Under the pieces are notes generated by a model, which searched no databases, had not been told where the DNA came from, and saw only the letters and a program-made list of their open reading frames with translations. Positions 54,267-63,282 of a stretch of DNA of 64,000 nt are shown here, in pieces (position 1 is the stretch's first letter; each line of letters opens with the position of its first letter). The position numbers were made by a program, and so were the translations under genes. The stretch spans positions 1 through 64,000 of the forward strand of contig NZ_BLIG01000015.1 in the NCBI RefSeq assembly GCF_009811415.1. The letters are read 5' to 3'. The DNA comes from Alteromonas sp. KUL106. GTDB taxonomy: Bacteria > Pseudomonadota > Gammaproteobacteria > Enterobacterales > Alteromonadaceae.

Positions 54267-55523
54267 GTGAATAAATACAGCAAGGTAGGCCTATTTCTTG
54301 TGCCATTTTTGGCAAGTTGCTCACAAGGGGAAATAAATTCGATAATGTCTGTTGAGGTTAAAAATTCAGCAAAAGGAGGCAGCGGCGAGCAAATCGTAGA
54401 AATTTCACTTCCCTTGCAATATACGAATTGGAGATTGAAACACAACGCTTCAGAGTGGATTGAGAATGATGAAGGGCGTTCAGTACTACTAGGCGCTGTT
54501 TCTATCGCGCCGGGGACCAGTGAAACACTAGAACTTGTGCCACCCCAGAGCGCCTCAGATGTCAACGTTCAAGACAGAGCGCATGCTGAGCTTTCGGTAA
54601 GAACGGGAGGGGAGTGGCAAGACGCAGCGTATATCGCCAACGGCTTTACTTTTGAAAACGTTTCCTCATTCACATCACCTCCTCAGTTGACTGATCATTC
54701 TTACTTTTTGCGTTACGAAGGGCCTGGCTGGGAATCGGATAAAATGGGCTATCGACTTTACCTTGATTGGCGCAATGCCATTGATGTATTTGTGAAAACA
54801 ACGGACAGCGTTGTTTTACCCGACGTCGGGCAAGACGGCTACGATAGCTATCACAATCTATCCTCTTGGGGAGGAGATGCCCTTAAAGTCGGCAAGTCAT
54901 TGGGCGTAGGTGCGCTAGGTCGATTAGTAGAAAAAGACGCGCAAGTGTCTGCGACAGTGTCCTCAGAGGCACCGTTGAAACAGACAGTCATGCATTTCCA
55001 GCACGTCGATAATACGCATTACCAACTGGTATCGAATTCACAACTTCGGGCTGAGTTTGATGTTATTTATCAAGGGTGGTCATCATCCGAGGCAAAAGCC
55101 GACAGTATCGACGTTACCACACGCTATCGTATTGATGCGTTTGATCCGACAACTCACATCAGCGTTTCCTTATCAGCGCCCTCAAAAAATATTGTCGCAG
55201 GTTTGGTTGCCCATGATGGAATGAAAGTCATTAAGGCTGAACAAGGTGAGTGGGGAGTGGTCGCTACTTGGGGAGAGCAGAGTATTTTGGCAGATAATGA
55301 CAGTCTTGGATTAGCGCTTTTTTATCGAATCGACCAAGTTGAAAAAGTGTTTGAAGGTGAGCATGACCACCTTGTTTTGTTTAAACCACACACCACGTTA
55401 GACTACAAAATACTGGCGGTATGGCCTACACGCAGCAGTGATGTGCAATCTGCAGAGCAGTTTGAAGACTATCTCACGAATAAACTTAACGTGTACAGTT
55501 ATCCGCTTACCGTATTGAATTAA
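54267..55523 (+). CDS. DUF4861-family lipoprotein of the pectin locus
   Basis: About 418 aa from GTG 54267 (GGTGGAGA about 9 bases upstream; GTG 54252 is an alternative). The signal sequence ends in lipobox LASC. The mature part has the YFLRYEGPGWESDKMGYRLY block and GGDALKVGKSLGVGAL, seen in DUF4861-type proteins that are common in polysaccharide loci. The enzyme activity is unproven; a periplasmic or outer-membrane role in uronide breakdown or binding is inferred. It shares the operator with kduD. Confidence 0.85.
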   Translation: MNKYSKVGLFLVPFLASCSQGEINSIMSVEVKNSAKGGSGEQIVEISLPLQYTNWRLKHNASEWIENDEGRSVLLGAVSIAPGTSETLELVPPQSASDVNVQDRAHAELSVRTGGEWQDAAYIANGFTFENVSSFTSPPQLTDHSYFLRYEGPGWESDKMGYRLYLDWRNAIDVFVKTTDSVVLPDVGQDGYDSYHNLSSWGGDALKVGKSLGVGALGRLVEKDAQVSATVSSEAPLKQTVMHFQHVDNTHYQLVSNSQLRAEFDVIYQGWSSSEAKADSIDVTTRYRIDAFDPTTHISVSLSAPSKNIVAGLVAHDGMKVIKAEQGEWGVVATWGEQSILADNDSLGLALFYRIDQVEKVFEGEHDHLVLFKPHTTLDYKILAVWPTRSSDVQSAEQFEDYLTNKLNVYSYPLTVLN

Positions 55524-55541
55524 AGTATATCAAATCAAAAG

Positions 55542-55581
55542 GTTAACGGGCTGCGGCGAAATGCGCAGCTCGTTTGTTAAC
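55542..55581 (+). terminator. Imperfect hairpin after the DUF4861 gene
   Basis: GTTAACGGGCTGCG (55542-55555) pairs with CGCAGCTCG...GTTAAC (55564-55581) with a small internal loop. No clean T-run follows. Confidence 0.4.
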
Positions 55582-55963
55582 GGACGCGTTTGGCCTTTTT
55601 CTTCTGCTTTTATCCTCGCAGCCCCCTAGCTTTTTCACGCGATAATTTCTTTTGGCGTGGATTGCATAAATGCTCTGACCAGTAGGGTGAAATAAATAAT
55701 TCATAAATTGACTACGTGGTTTAATTTTTCTTTATGGCATATTCAATCATCCCAATGATTTCAACGCTCCCGTAAATTTTCGCTACGGCTTTGTTAGTTT
55801 TTCATACCCCCGTGTCAATAAAGCTTCATTTTGCTGTCAATTCACTGTCACCTGAATGTCACAAATGTCCTCCAGACTTTTCGACCGCTAAGACCGTTTA
55901 CTGAGGTAAGTCATTGACTTATCTCCACTCAACATTGAAAACAAGTATAAGCAAGGAACCATA
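55582..55963 (+). other. Upstream region of the PhoX-like gene
   Basis: Within the 440-bp gap, no gene is seen. The PhoB-type repeat ladder occupies 55812-55862. A possible -10 element (TAAGAC, near 55890) follows at a fitting distance. The ribosome site is AAGGAA before ATG 55964. Confidence 0.5.
55812..55862 (+). promoter_or_regulatory. PhoB box ladder (11-bp periodic CTGTCA repeats)
   Basis: CTGTCAA at 55834-55840, CTGTCAC at 55845-55851 and ATGTCAC at 55856-55862 are spaced exactly 11 bp apart, as in a Pho box. GTGTCAA at 55812-55818 and a weaker GCTTCAT at 55823-55829 stay in the same phase, so up to five units are present. This predicts induction of the downstream genes by phosphate starvation through PhoB. 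Confidence 0.8.
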
Positions 55964-57820
55964 ATGAAAAGCGATACTCTTCGTGGAATTAAGTATTCAG
56001 CGATTGCATTGGCAGTAGCACTTGGCATGTCTGCCTGCTCACTAGAGGGTGATGATGGAGAAGATGGCGTTCAGGGTCCCGCAGGTGAGCAAGGCCCAGT
56101 GGGTGAACAAGGTCCTGTGGGGGAGCAAGGTCCTGAAGGTGCCACAGTCGGAAAACTTACTCGAATTGCGACCGTTCCCCTGGGGGCAGAAGTTACGGGC
56201 ATTTTCCTAACGGAGGAAGGTGACTTGTTTTTCAACGTACAGCACCCGTCAGGCACCAATGCGGCGACGACCAGTGTTAACGCGATGCCAATTAATACCG
56301 GAACGGTAGGTGTGCTTGCAGGGGCCAACTTCAACAATTTGCCTGTTACATTACCAAACTCTCCGGTACCGAGTTCAGATGAAGAAAAAGAACTGGTTAT
56401 TTCTGCTATCGGTCAATATCAAGTGCTTGGACAAACCGGTGATACCTTTGGAACTGACTTACCTGAGGGCCTAGGTCACATCTATACATTAGATGGCGAA
56501 GAATTGGTGCTAGAAAACGATATGCCTGACTTTAATGGCTTTATTTCAACCGCAGAAGGCGAAGGGTACCTTTTCTCGAACTGGGAAGAGCTTCCAGGCG
56601 GTATGAGCCGCATGAAAGTAGAAAAAGACGAATTTGGCATGTGGGAAGTCACTGAAGCTATGATGCTCGACTTCTCGCCCGTATGGGGCACTGCGGCAAA
56701 CTGCTTTGGTTCAATGTCACCTTGGGGCACCCCGCTGACCTCTGAAGAGTGGGTAGTAGATTCGGCTGTCGATACAACCACATCGCCTAACTGGAATAAC
56801 CCAGAAGCCGTATCCACCGATGCGCGCTTGGGGCGTATGTGGCAGATGACAGCGCCCGATGCGCCAAACCCTTACAACTATGGCTATATTGCGGAAGTAA
56901 CAGAACCGTTGGCTGATGAGCCGGTTATTGTGAAGCATTTTGCCATGGGCCGATACGAGCACGAAAACTCAACGGTCATGCCTGATGGGAAAACGGTGTA
57001 TCTTTCTCAGGATGATACGGGTGGCGTATTGTTTAAATTTGTCGCCGATACAGCGGAAGACTTATCAGCAGGCACACTTTACGGCGCTAAACTGACCCAA
57101 GATGCTGGGCAAAATGACCCAGCAACAACCGGTTTTGCGGTTGAGTGGGTTGAATTAGCCAGCGGTGACAACCTGACTATTCGTGCGTGGATTGATGAAT
57201 ATAACGGTATTGGTACTGACGATTACGTAGAGGGGCAAAGTTCGTACATCACAATGGCTGACGTTCAGGCTTGGGCAGATGGCGACGCGACCTACCCAAC
57301 GGTAGAGGAAGGAGGGTCCAGCGTAACGGCAGGACAGCCAATGGATAACCGTGTTGCATTCTTAGAGAGCCGCGCAGCGGCCCGTCTTAAAGGGGCCACA
57401 GCAGAGTGGAGAAAACTGGAAGGTATCTCTATTAACCAGAAACGGGCAAAAGAGGCCGTTGAAGGTGTAGATACGATTGATGGTGAAATAGTAAAGAATG
57501 CATATCTTTACATCGGCATTGCTGATATCGACAACACGATGATTGACGGCGAGGGTGACATGCAGCTTTCTGCACGCGTTAAAGATTGTGGTGGCGTGTA
57601 TCGTGCCAAGCTTGAAGAAGGCTACAACATCTCACGTATCGAACCTGTTGTAATGGGTGGCACATACCGTTCAAGCCTGACGGGCGCAGAGCGCTGTGAC
57701 GTTGAGCAGCTGTCTCAGCCAGATAACGTGGTAGTGATGAACGATGGCCGTATTCTTATCGGTGAAGACGGTTTCCAAGAAAACAATACGCTGTGGATGT
57801 ATGAGCCAGCAGATAAGTAA
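55964..57820 (+). CDS. PhoX-like (DUF839) phosphatase lipoprotein with collagen-like tether
   Basis: 618 aa. A lipoprotein signal with lipobox MSAC (Cys25) is followed by ten collagen-like Gly-X-Y triplets (29-59, GPVGEQ units), then a DUF839/PhoX beta-propeller with EHENSTVMPDGKTVYLSQDD, LGRMWQ and a C-terminal ISRIEPVVMG and DNVVVMNDGRILIGEDGF. PhoX enzymes are calcium/iron phosphatases of organic phosphates. Here the family fold is clear but the enzyme activity is inferred. The Pho box upstream supports a phosphate role. Confidence 0.85.
   Translation: MKSDTLRGIKYSAIALAVALGMSACSLEGDDGEDGVQGPAGEQGPVGEQGPVGEQGPEGATVGKLTRIATVPLGAEVTGIFLTEEGDLFFNVQHPSGTNAATTSVNAMPINTGTVGVLAGANFNNLPVTLPNSPVPSSDEEKELVISAIGQYQVLGQTGDTFGTDLPEGLGHIYTLDGEELVLENDMPDFNGFISTAEGEGYLFSNWEELPGGMSRMKVEKDEFGMWEVTEAMMLDFSPVWGTAANCFGSMSPWGTPLTSEEWVVDSAVDTTTSPNWNNPEAVSTDARLGRMWQMTAPDAPNPYNYGYIAEVTEPLADEPVIVKHFAMGRYEHENSTVMPDGKTVYLSQDDTGGVLFKFVADTAEDLSAGTLYGAKLTQDAGQNDPATTGFAVEWVELASGDNLTIRAWIDEYNGIGTDDYVEGQSSYITMADVQAWADGDATYPTVEEGGSSVTAGQPMDNRVAFLESRAAARLKGATAEWRKLEGISINQKRAKEAVEGVDTIDGEIVKNAYLYIGIADIDNTMIDGEGDMQLSARVKDCGGVYRAKLEEGYNISRIEPVVMGGTYRSSLTGAERCDVEQLSQPDNVVVMNDGRILIGEDGFQENNTLWMYEPADK
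56048..56137 (+). repeat. Collagen-like Gly-X-Y repeat tract
   Basis: About ten Gly-X-Y triplets, with three nearly identical 18-bp units encoding GEQGPV. It forms a stiff or trimer-forming tether just behind the lipid anchor. Confidence 0.85.
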
Positions 57821-57843
57821 GTTTTCTTTTTAATTAAAAATAT

Positions 57844-57865
57844 TCCGGGTATCTATGTGCCCGGA
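57844..57865 (+). terminator. Hairpin between the PhoX-like and di-haem genes
   Basis: TCCGGG (57844-57849) pairs with CCCGGA (57860-57865) over a 10-nt loop, followed by TGTTTTC. It may be a weak terminator or attenuator that lowers expression of the second gene. Confidence 0.4.
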
Positions 57866-57884
57866 TGTTTTCGTTGTGACGATT

Positions 57885-59627
57885 ATGACAATGCTAAAAA
57901 CAATTTTAGGTGCGAGCATTCTGCTTTCACTATTTATAAGCGCCGGGTGCTCTGACAACAAAGCTACTGATGTAGGCAATGAATCAAATGCACAATTGAG
58001 CACACCTAGCCACGCTGCTGATGCGCAGGTGGTGTTGACGACCCAACAATCAATAGACGGTACGCCGACTTACCCTTACCAAGAAGGGGATGCTATTCCC
58101 GCACTTGCGTATATTGCGCACAATGAGGTGTATAACCCCGAGTCAGTGATTCCTCCGCAGTGTTATACCAAAACCGACGGAGTGAACAATCCATGTTACG
58201 CGTGCCATCAAAGTTACGACGGGATAGAAAAGCGCCCTAATCAAATGGGTGACGGTACGCTGCAGGGTAACTATGAATTTTCTGATGTAGGGCTAACGAA
58301 CAGCTGGAAAAACTTGTTTATTGACCGTACATCGCTAATTGCGGGCATTGATGATGCCACGATCAGGAAATATGTAGCGCAAGACAACTACACGGCATCG
58401 CTTGAAAATAACGTAATGCCAGAATACATGCGTATCGAGCACTTAGCCGCGGCTGACAAAGCGTTTGATAGTAAAGGATTCGCTCACGATGGAAGCGGGT
58501 GGGTGTCATACAATTACAAGCCTTTCCCAAGTACCTTTTGGCCAACTAACGGATCGACTGGCGACGCCATGATCAGGCTTCCTGAAGACTTTCAAACGCT
58601 AAATGGCGAGTATAACAAAGCTATTTATACATTGAACCTCAGCTTGGTAGAAATGGCGCTTAAAGCGCTTGAAACATTAACGGTTGCGCCGGTCGACGAA
58701 GTAGCGCTTAAACTTGATGTAAACCAAGACGGCAAGCTGTCAAATTCAGTGACTGAAATTGCCCGCTCTTCTCACTATGTTGGTGATGCACGTGCAGTCC
58801 CGTTAGCGCATATGCTTTACCCCGAAGGCACAGAATTTCTGCACACCGTGCGCTATATTGGCGTAGACGATAAAGGGAATATCTATAATGCGCCGCGTAT
58901 GAAAGAAGTGCGCTACATGAAAAAGCACATGTTCAGAAGCAGAGAAAGCTTGGCGTCTGCCTACTATGCAGAAGCCAAGGACAAACATTTTGAAAAGTTG
59001 CCTCAAACCCGCTATTTGGGTGAGAAAGGGATAGATAACGGCTTTGGATGGACGATCAATGGCTTTATTGAAAATGAAAAGGGCGAGCTTCGTGCACAAC
59101 ACGATCAAGAGCTAGCTTTTTGTAACGGCTGTCACAAAACCGTTGGGTCAACGTTCGACCAAACATTTTCATTTGCTCGCAAAGTACCTGGAGAAGCGGG
59201 GTGGGGCTATATCAACCTGCGTGAAATCGAAGATGTGCCAAATATTAACGAGGAAAAAGGGGAATTTCTTACTTATATGGAGCGTGTAGGCGGTGGTGAC
59301 GAGTTCCGTCAAAACGGCGAAATGCTGGCTAAATGGTTTGATGAGAAGGGTATGGTTAAAGCCGAAGACGTACAGCGTGCCAAATCAGTGTACGAGATCA
59401 TTACGCCCTCGCCAGAGCGCGCAAATGCGTTAAACAAAGCCTATTTAACCATAGTGAAAGAACAAAGTTATTTGTTTGGGCGGGATGCGACGCTAACCGA
59501 GGCGACCAATGTGTTAAGCACCATTGATGCTGAGCAGCCACCGCTGAAGCCTGAGCATCGTTTTAAGTGGGATATGCGTTTAGACTGGCAGAAAGACAAA
59601 TCGAGCGCTATCGCAGATGCGAGGTAG
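57885..59627 (+). CDS. Di-haem c-type cytochrome-like lipoprotein
   Basis: About 580 aa. Start uncertain: ATG 57885 or 57891 give a clean lipoprotein signal (LFISAGC), while ATG 57855 lies inside a hairpin. Two CxxCH haem-attachment motifs are present: CYACH (nt 58194-58208) and CNGCH (nt 59121-59135). The rest (for example YEFSDVGLTNSWKNLF, RYMKKHMFRSRESLA) is conserved-looking but not recognised. It follows the PhoX-like gene after 64 bp on the same strand, so both may answer to phosphate limitation. An electron-transfer or redox-enzyme role in the periplasm is inferred only. Confidence 0.8.
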   Translation: MTMLKTILGASILLSLFISAGCSDNKATDVGNESNAQLSTPSHAADAQVVLTTQQSIDGTPTYPYQEGDAIPALAYIAHNEVYNPESVIPPQCYTKTDGVNNPCYACHQSYDGIEKRPNQMGDGTLQGNYEFSDVGLTNSWKNLFIDRTSLIAGIDDATIRKYVAQDNYTASLENNVMPEYMRIEHLAAADKAFDSKGFAHDGSGWVSYNYKPFPSTFWPTNGSTGDAMIRLPEDFQTLNGEYNKAIYTLNLSLVEMALKALETLTVAPVDEVALKLDVNQDGKLSNSVTEIARSSHYVGDARAVPLAHMLYPEGTEFLHTVRYIGVDDKGNIYNAPRMKEVRYMKKHMFRSRESLASAYYAEAKDKHFEKLPQTRYLGEKGIDNGFGWTINGFIENEKGELRAQHDQELAFCNGCHKTVGSTFDQTFSFARKVPGEAGWGYINLREIEDVPNINEEKGEFLTYMERVGGGDEFRQNGEMLAKWFDEKGMVKAEDVQRAKSVYEIITPSPERANALNKAYLTIVKEQSYLFGRDATLTEATNVLSTIDAEQPPLKPEHRFKWDMRLDWQKDKSSAIADAR

Positions 59628-59633
59628 CGCTCG
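59602..59633. terminator. Hairpin across the di-haem gene stop
   Basis: CGAGCGCTA (59602-59610) pairs with TAGCGCTCG (59625-59633), with an inner TCGC/GCGA stem and a GG bulge. It lies between convergent genes and probably terminates in both directions, though T-runs are poor. Confidence 0.5.
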
Positions 59634-59680
59634 GTTAATTTCGGTTTAATTGGAAAACAAATAGTTTCCCTGTAAGTGAT

Positions 59681-60664
59681 TTATGCCGTCGAGCTTAAAA
59701 GGTCTGTACCTTTCTCTGGCGAATGGAAAGACGTGAATTCGACATTATCATAGGCGGTTTTAACCGACGCTTGATCAGCTGCAGCGTCCGCTTTGTCTTC
59801 ATTTTTATGTTGGGGGAGCTGCTTAATTTTAATGCCATGTTGATTGTAGTCAGCATTAATAAAGCCTTCTTTCGCGTAGGCATTTAATACATTCATACAT
59901 GGATAAAAGCCCCATTTTGAATGAAATCGCTGTGCGTTATGAACAAAGTCTAGAAGGTGATTTACTGGGCATTGATAGTTAGGTCTGTGTGGTGCGAACG
60001 TCCGCGTTGGCAGCTGTTCCAGAGAAAAACCTAACGCCCTACAGTTGGTGAAAAAGTCTTCGTCGTTTAGTCCGAAACCCGCGTAGCCTTCATCGAAGCC
60101 GCCGGTTTTCTGAAAGTCTGCCTTACGAATAAAAAACACTGTAGAACAAATACTATCGTCACTAAACTTTCCATGATTAATTTCCTGATCTCTTGAAGGG
60201 ATTTCGTTATTGTCGTCTTGCGGTAACGTGTCGTCATTACTCGCTAAATAACCAATTTGTTTTTCGTCTCTCGAAATGTGTAAATACGGCTTGTTGCATT
60301 GCTCACTCGGAAGAAAAACCACCGAAGTAAATACAACCGCGCTGTCTCTAAGTGCAAGTAAACCGTCCTTGAACAGTGAAGGTGCAATGACGGCATCAAC
60401 GTTCAAATACACTAAATTTGCATGTTTAGCGGCGAGCATTCCTTTGTTCCGCGCCTTGGCGATGGGTAGCGTTTCTTGCGTCGTAAACTTGTGAATAATG
60501 TCAAATTTTTCACTGCGAACAAGTGACAAATCAGAAGGTGGCGCCATCCAAACAATCACTAGCTCATCGGGCGTTGGTGAGCATTGTTCCAATTGAGAAA
60601 TTAAACTACATAGCTTTTCTGTTCTGCTTTTAACAATAGTTACAGCACTTATCGGTGAACGCAT
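59681..60664 (-). CDS. Glycosyltransferase (GT2/galactosyltransferase-like)
   Basis: 327 aa. GT-A fold with an N-terminal nucleotide-sugar region (TIVKSRTEKLCSLI), a DxD-like NVDAVIAP, and a GGFDEGYAGFGLNDEDFFTN block that resembles the glyco_transf_7C acceptor region. No membrane helix or partner genes. AGGAGG lies seven bases before ATG 60664, a strong ribosome site. Acceptor unknown. Monocistronic and convergent with the di-haem gene. Confidence 0.85.
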   Translation of the reverse strand: MRSPISAVTIVKSRTEKLCSLISQLEQCSPTPDELVIVWMAPPSDLSLVRSEKFDIIHKFTTQETLPIAKARNKGMLAAKHANLVYLNVDAVIAPSLFKDGLLALRDSAVVFTSVVFLPSEQCNKPYLHISRDEKQIGYLASNDDTLPQDDNNEIPSRDQEINHGKFSDDSICSTVFFIRKADFQKTGGFDEGYAGFGLNDEDFFTNCRALGFSLEQLPTRTFAPHRPNYQCPVNHLLDFVHNAQRFHSKWGFYPCMNVLNAYAKEGFINADYNQHGIKIKQLPQHKNEDKADAAADQASVKTAYDNVEFTSFHSPEKGTDLLSSTA

Positions 60665-61299
60665 ACCCTACCTCCTTTACTTATCGTTTGAATGCTTACT
60701 GCCTTCTTTAGTGCCTCGTGCACGTTATACTTTAGTACAAAGCAAGTAGTGTTCCTGTTTTCTAAATTGCTGAAAATAAAGGGAATGTTAAGTTTTTTGG
60801 TAGGTGCCAGTAACGTGTTCAACGCTATGTAAGGAAAGAGATGCATGTAGAAAGAAAATTTTACATACCCCCGTTTTCTTTGACGCTTATCTTTTGTTTT
60901 GTCGATGAAACCGCGTACTTTTGTCAGAGGCAATCAGAAGCTATCAGAACCGGTGCCCTGCTGGCGAAAACAGTTTAAATACGTGAAAGTGCCTCGCTAT
61001 CGACATATCCAGTTATGATTAGGGCGCATATAGACTGATTGTTTTTATGTCTTATTTTAGTGTAGTTACAGCGTGTAATTGCTTTGCCATAGCGATGATT
61101 TTTGCTATCCTGCTATCTTGATGTTAAACATTACAATTCAACAGTTTAAATGTTTTTACTGTTGCTACTTAATTTGTTTTTTTGCGAAAAAATTTGCGTC
61201 TCTTTTGGAACATCTGGCTTGTTCGAGACTCGGTAAATCTTCAGCCTTACTTGTAACGTACTTATTTTTGTTTCTCTTATTCTCTTGGTGGAAAAGGCT
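60665..61299. other. Intergenic region with no recognised feature
   Basis: About 620 bp between the glycosyltransferase and the small membrane protein. Short open frames here (for example at 61079-61351) show no family features or convincing ribosome sites. Nothing else was seen. Confidence 0.4.
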
Positions 61300-61848
61300 G
61301 TGGAATCACAATCGTCCGTATTTATTAAACACTATGATAAACAATCACTGAGAGCGGTGGATGTTATCTCTGGAATTTCTCCGAACGCCATGCGACGTGT
61401 ATTCGGTGGCTGGATATTTTTTGCTGCTGTTGTAGGCGTCATTATCAGCGTTGCACCTGATTTGAGTGCACAATTTATAGGCCTCACGCTCTTTGTGTTG
61501 TTTGCTTTTACATTGATTATGTTCGGACAGAGCAGAATCTCAGAAGGTTGGCCTGCCATAATTTGTGATAACGATATCATCGGAGTGGTGCGAGACCCGG
61601 TTAAACGTGAGTACATATGTGTTAAATCATCACTGGTCAAAGCTGCCATTCCCACCCTCATTAAACCGAATAAAAAGGCAGTTGAAATTGTGTTAAACGA
61701 TGAGGCGTTGTCTCCAGAAGACCAAAGCGTGCTCAACCAAGCAGTTTGGCCGAGGCAAGGAAAGCTTATAGGCTTAGCACACTTTAAAAAACGAGAAGAG
61801 GCTTGTGAGAGCCTAATGTGGTGTATTAAGCATCGAGGGGCTCGTTGA
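61300..61848 (+). CDS. Conserved-looking small membrane protein
   Basis: About 182 aa with two adjacent membrane helices (GWIFFAAVVGVIISVAP and FIGLTLFVLFAFTLIMF) and a soluble C-terminal domain (WPAIICDNDIIGVVRDP). I do not recognise the family. GTG 61300 has GGTGGA seven bases upstream; TTG 61285 is the longest frame. It is convergent with the EEP-fold gene. The acidic/basic soluble domain is likely cytoplasmic. Confidence 0.65.
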   Translation: MESQSSVFIKHYDKQSLRAVDVISGISPNAMRRVFGGWIFFAAVVGVIISVAPDLSAQFIGLTLFVLFAFTLIMFGQSRISEGWPAIICDNDIIGVVRDPVKREYICVKSSLVKAAIPTLIKPNKKAVEIVLNDEALSPEDQSVLNQAVWPRQGKLIGLAHFKKREEACESLMWCIKHRGAR

Positions 61849-61858
61849 GAGAGCCCTC
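61835..61858. terminator. Hairpin between convergent genes
   Basis: GAGGGGCTC pairs with GAGCCCTC with one bulged base across the stop codon region, followed by TTCTTC. It may terminate both neighbours. Confidence 0.4.
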
Positions 61859-61877
61859 TTCTTCACCTTCAGTTTTT

Positions 61878-62855
61878 TTAACTGTTTATAAAGGCTAGCT
61901 CGGTATAAAGAGGGTAGTGGTCTGAACCTATGCTCTCTAACTTTTCAATATGCACTAACGCAAAATGCGTAGAGTGAAATACATGGTCTAAAGGCCATTT
62001 CACTAGCGGGTATTTTGCGTGGAACGTGTTATAAAAGCCTCTTCCTTCTCGGGGGTCTAGCAAGCCGCTAATTTTCTTAAACTTACGTGTCGTTGGTGAC
62101 CAGGCTACATCGTTAAGGTCTCCAGCCACGATAATTGGCCCGTTTTTTTCCGATATTTCTTCGCCGACCATAGTTAATTCAATGTCTCGAGGCTTCGCGT
62201 ACGTGTTTTCTGTTGGGCTAGGAGGTTTGGGGTGAAGAAAGTAAAGCAGCGTCTCTTGATCATGATAATTAACTTTTACTTTCATTGAAGGAACATCGTC
62301 CTCAATAAGAAAATGTATCGTTGCTTCTTCAAAGGGTATTTTGCTGTACAAATGCATACCGTAAAGGTTTTCAAGCGCGCAGAACTTTCGATAAGGATAT
62401 TCTGATTCGATTTCGCTAATGCCTTTTTGCCATTTTTCATTCGACTCCAACGTGACTAAAAAGTCTGGCTGTTTGTTTCTAACGTGCTCGATGAGTTTTC
62501 GGAAATCATTATTCGGCATGTATACGTTGCTTGAAAGTACACTAATAGTGCCTTGTGCTTGTGCTTTGGATACTTTTCTCACTTCTTTTTTATAAAGCGG
62601 TGTGTAGGGAATAATCCAAATGAGTTGATACGTGAAACTTATCACTAACCCTATTACAAGCAGAGCGTCAATAAGCCTAAAATGACTATCTGTGAGCCAT
62701 TTTAGACCATAATATAAAAGCAGAAATGCAATCAGTGCAGATATTTGCAAGCGAGGGAACTCCCACACCCGAACCATCCAGTGAGAAGAGGGAAGTAGGG
62801 GAACAAAGCTGATTGTAATAAAGAATATCGATGCAGAAATTAGCGCAATATCCAT
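61878..62855 (-). CDS. Membrane-anchored endonuclease/exonuclease/phosphatase family protein
   Basis: 325 aa. Three N-terminal hydrophobic helices (about 1-80) followed by an EEP domain with SSNVYM, LESNEKW (catalytic Glu), VAGDLNDVAWSP and the C-terminal SDHYP, so the metal site looks complete. The family includes nucleases, sphingomyelinases and phosphatases; the membrane anchor and periplasmic domain are typical of many marine bacteria. Substrate unknown. Confidence 0.88.
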   Translation of the reverse strand: MDIALISASIFFITISFVPLLPSSHWMVRVWEFPRLQISALIAFLLLYYGLKWLTDSHFRLIDALLVIGLVISFTYQLIWIIPYTPLYKKEVRKVSKAQAQGTISVLSSNVYMPNNDFRKLIEHVRNKQPDFLVTLESNEKWQKGISEIESEYPYRKFCALENLYGMHLYSKIPFEEATIHFLIEDDVPSMKVKVNYHDQETLLYFLHPKPPSPTENTYAKPRDIELTMVGEEISEKNGPIIVAGDLNDVAWSPTTRKFKKISGLLDPREGRGFYNTFHAKYPLVKWPLDHVFHSTHFALVHIEKLESIGSDHYPLYTELAFINS

Positions 62856-63258
62856 TGGGTTAGCGTCCTTGAAATAGAAAAATTAGACATGCTCTTTGAC
62901 TTTCAAGATTTTAAAAAAGATGAACCGAGAAAGATGAATTCTGTTTATTTACGCTGACTTTGTTAAATCAGTTTAATCTTTATCGCCAGACCTTTTTGAG
63001 GGGCGAGCTTAAAATGTCCGTACTCCTAGTTGTGTCACCTTGATGTAGAACCACCGCCCCTGCGGTAACACGCCGCGATGACGAAGATCTTAAGTCTCAC
63101 TGAGTAGGTCATCACCTAAGCCAACTGGTACTGGCATCGAGTAAAAAGTTCTCGCTTCACAGCAAAGTTTGCAACTCTGTAAAATTTTAGCGATAAGAAA
63201 AATTTAAAAAATATCTTAATAACAATGTGTTATAGCATTGGCAGGCTTTTGGCATGTA
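62856..63258. other. Intergenic region before the BON-domain gene
   Basis: About 430 bp up to the BON gene. The stretch 63005-63160 is richer in GC than its surroundings but matches no RNA or repeat I recognise. The 63200-63250 part is AT-rich and probably holds the promoter. Confidence 0.35.
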
Positions 63259-63282
63259 CTCCTTTGAGTTTCGACAAAGGAG
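63259..63282 (+). promoter_or_regulatory. Hairpin masking the ribosome-binding site of the BON-domain gene
   Basis: CTCCTTTG (63259-63266) pairs perfectly with CAAAGGAG (63275-63282), which is the Shine-Dalgarno itself, across an 8-nt loop. ATG 63290 follows seven bases later. Folding would hide the ribosome site. Confidence 0.65.

Noticed and set aside
60649-60933. 94-residue minus-strand frame overlapping the glycosyltransferase start
   Set aside because: It would overlap the strong AGGAGG site and ATG of the glycosyltransferase gene; no recognisable domain.
61079-61351. 90-residue Cys-rich open frame before the small membrane protein
   Set aside because: It overlaps the start of the better-supported 61300-61848 frame, has no ribosome site or family features, and its composition looks random.
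63005-63160. GC-richer block that resembled a structured RNA at first sight
   Set aside because: I could not find a tRNA cloverleaf, rRNA match, long stem or ORF in it on either strand.
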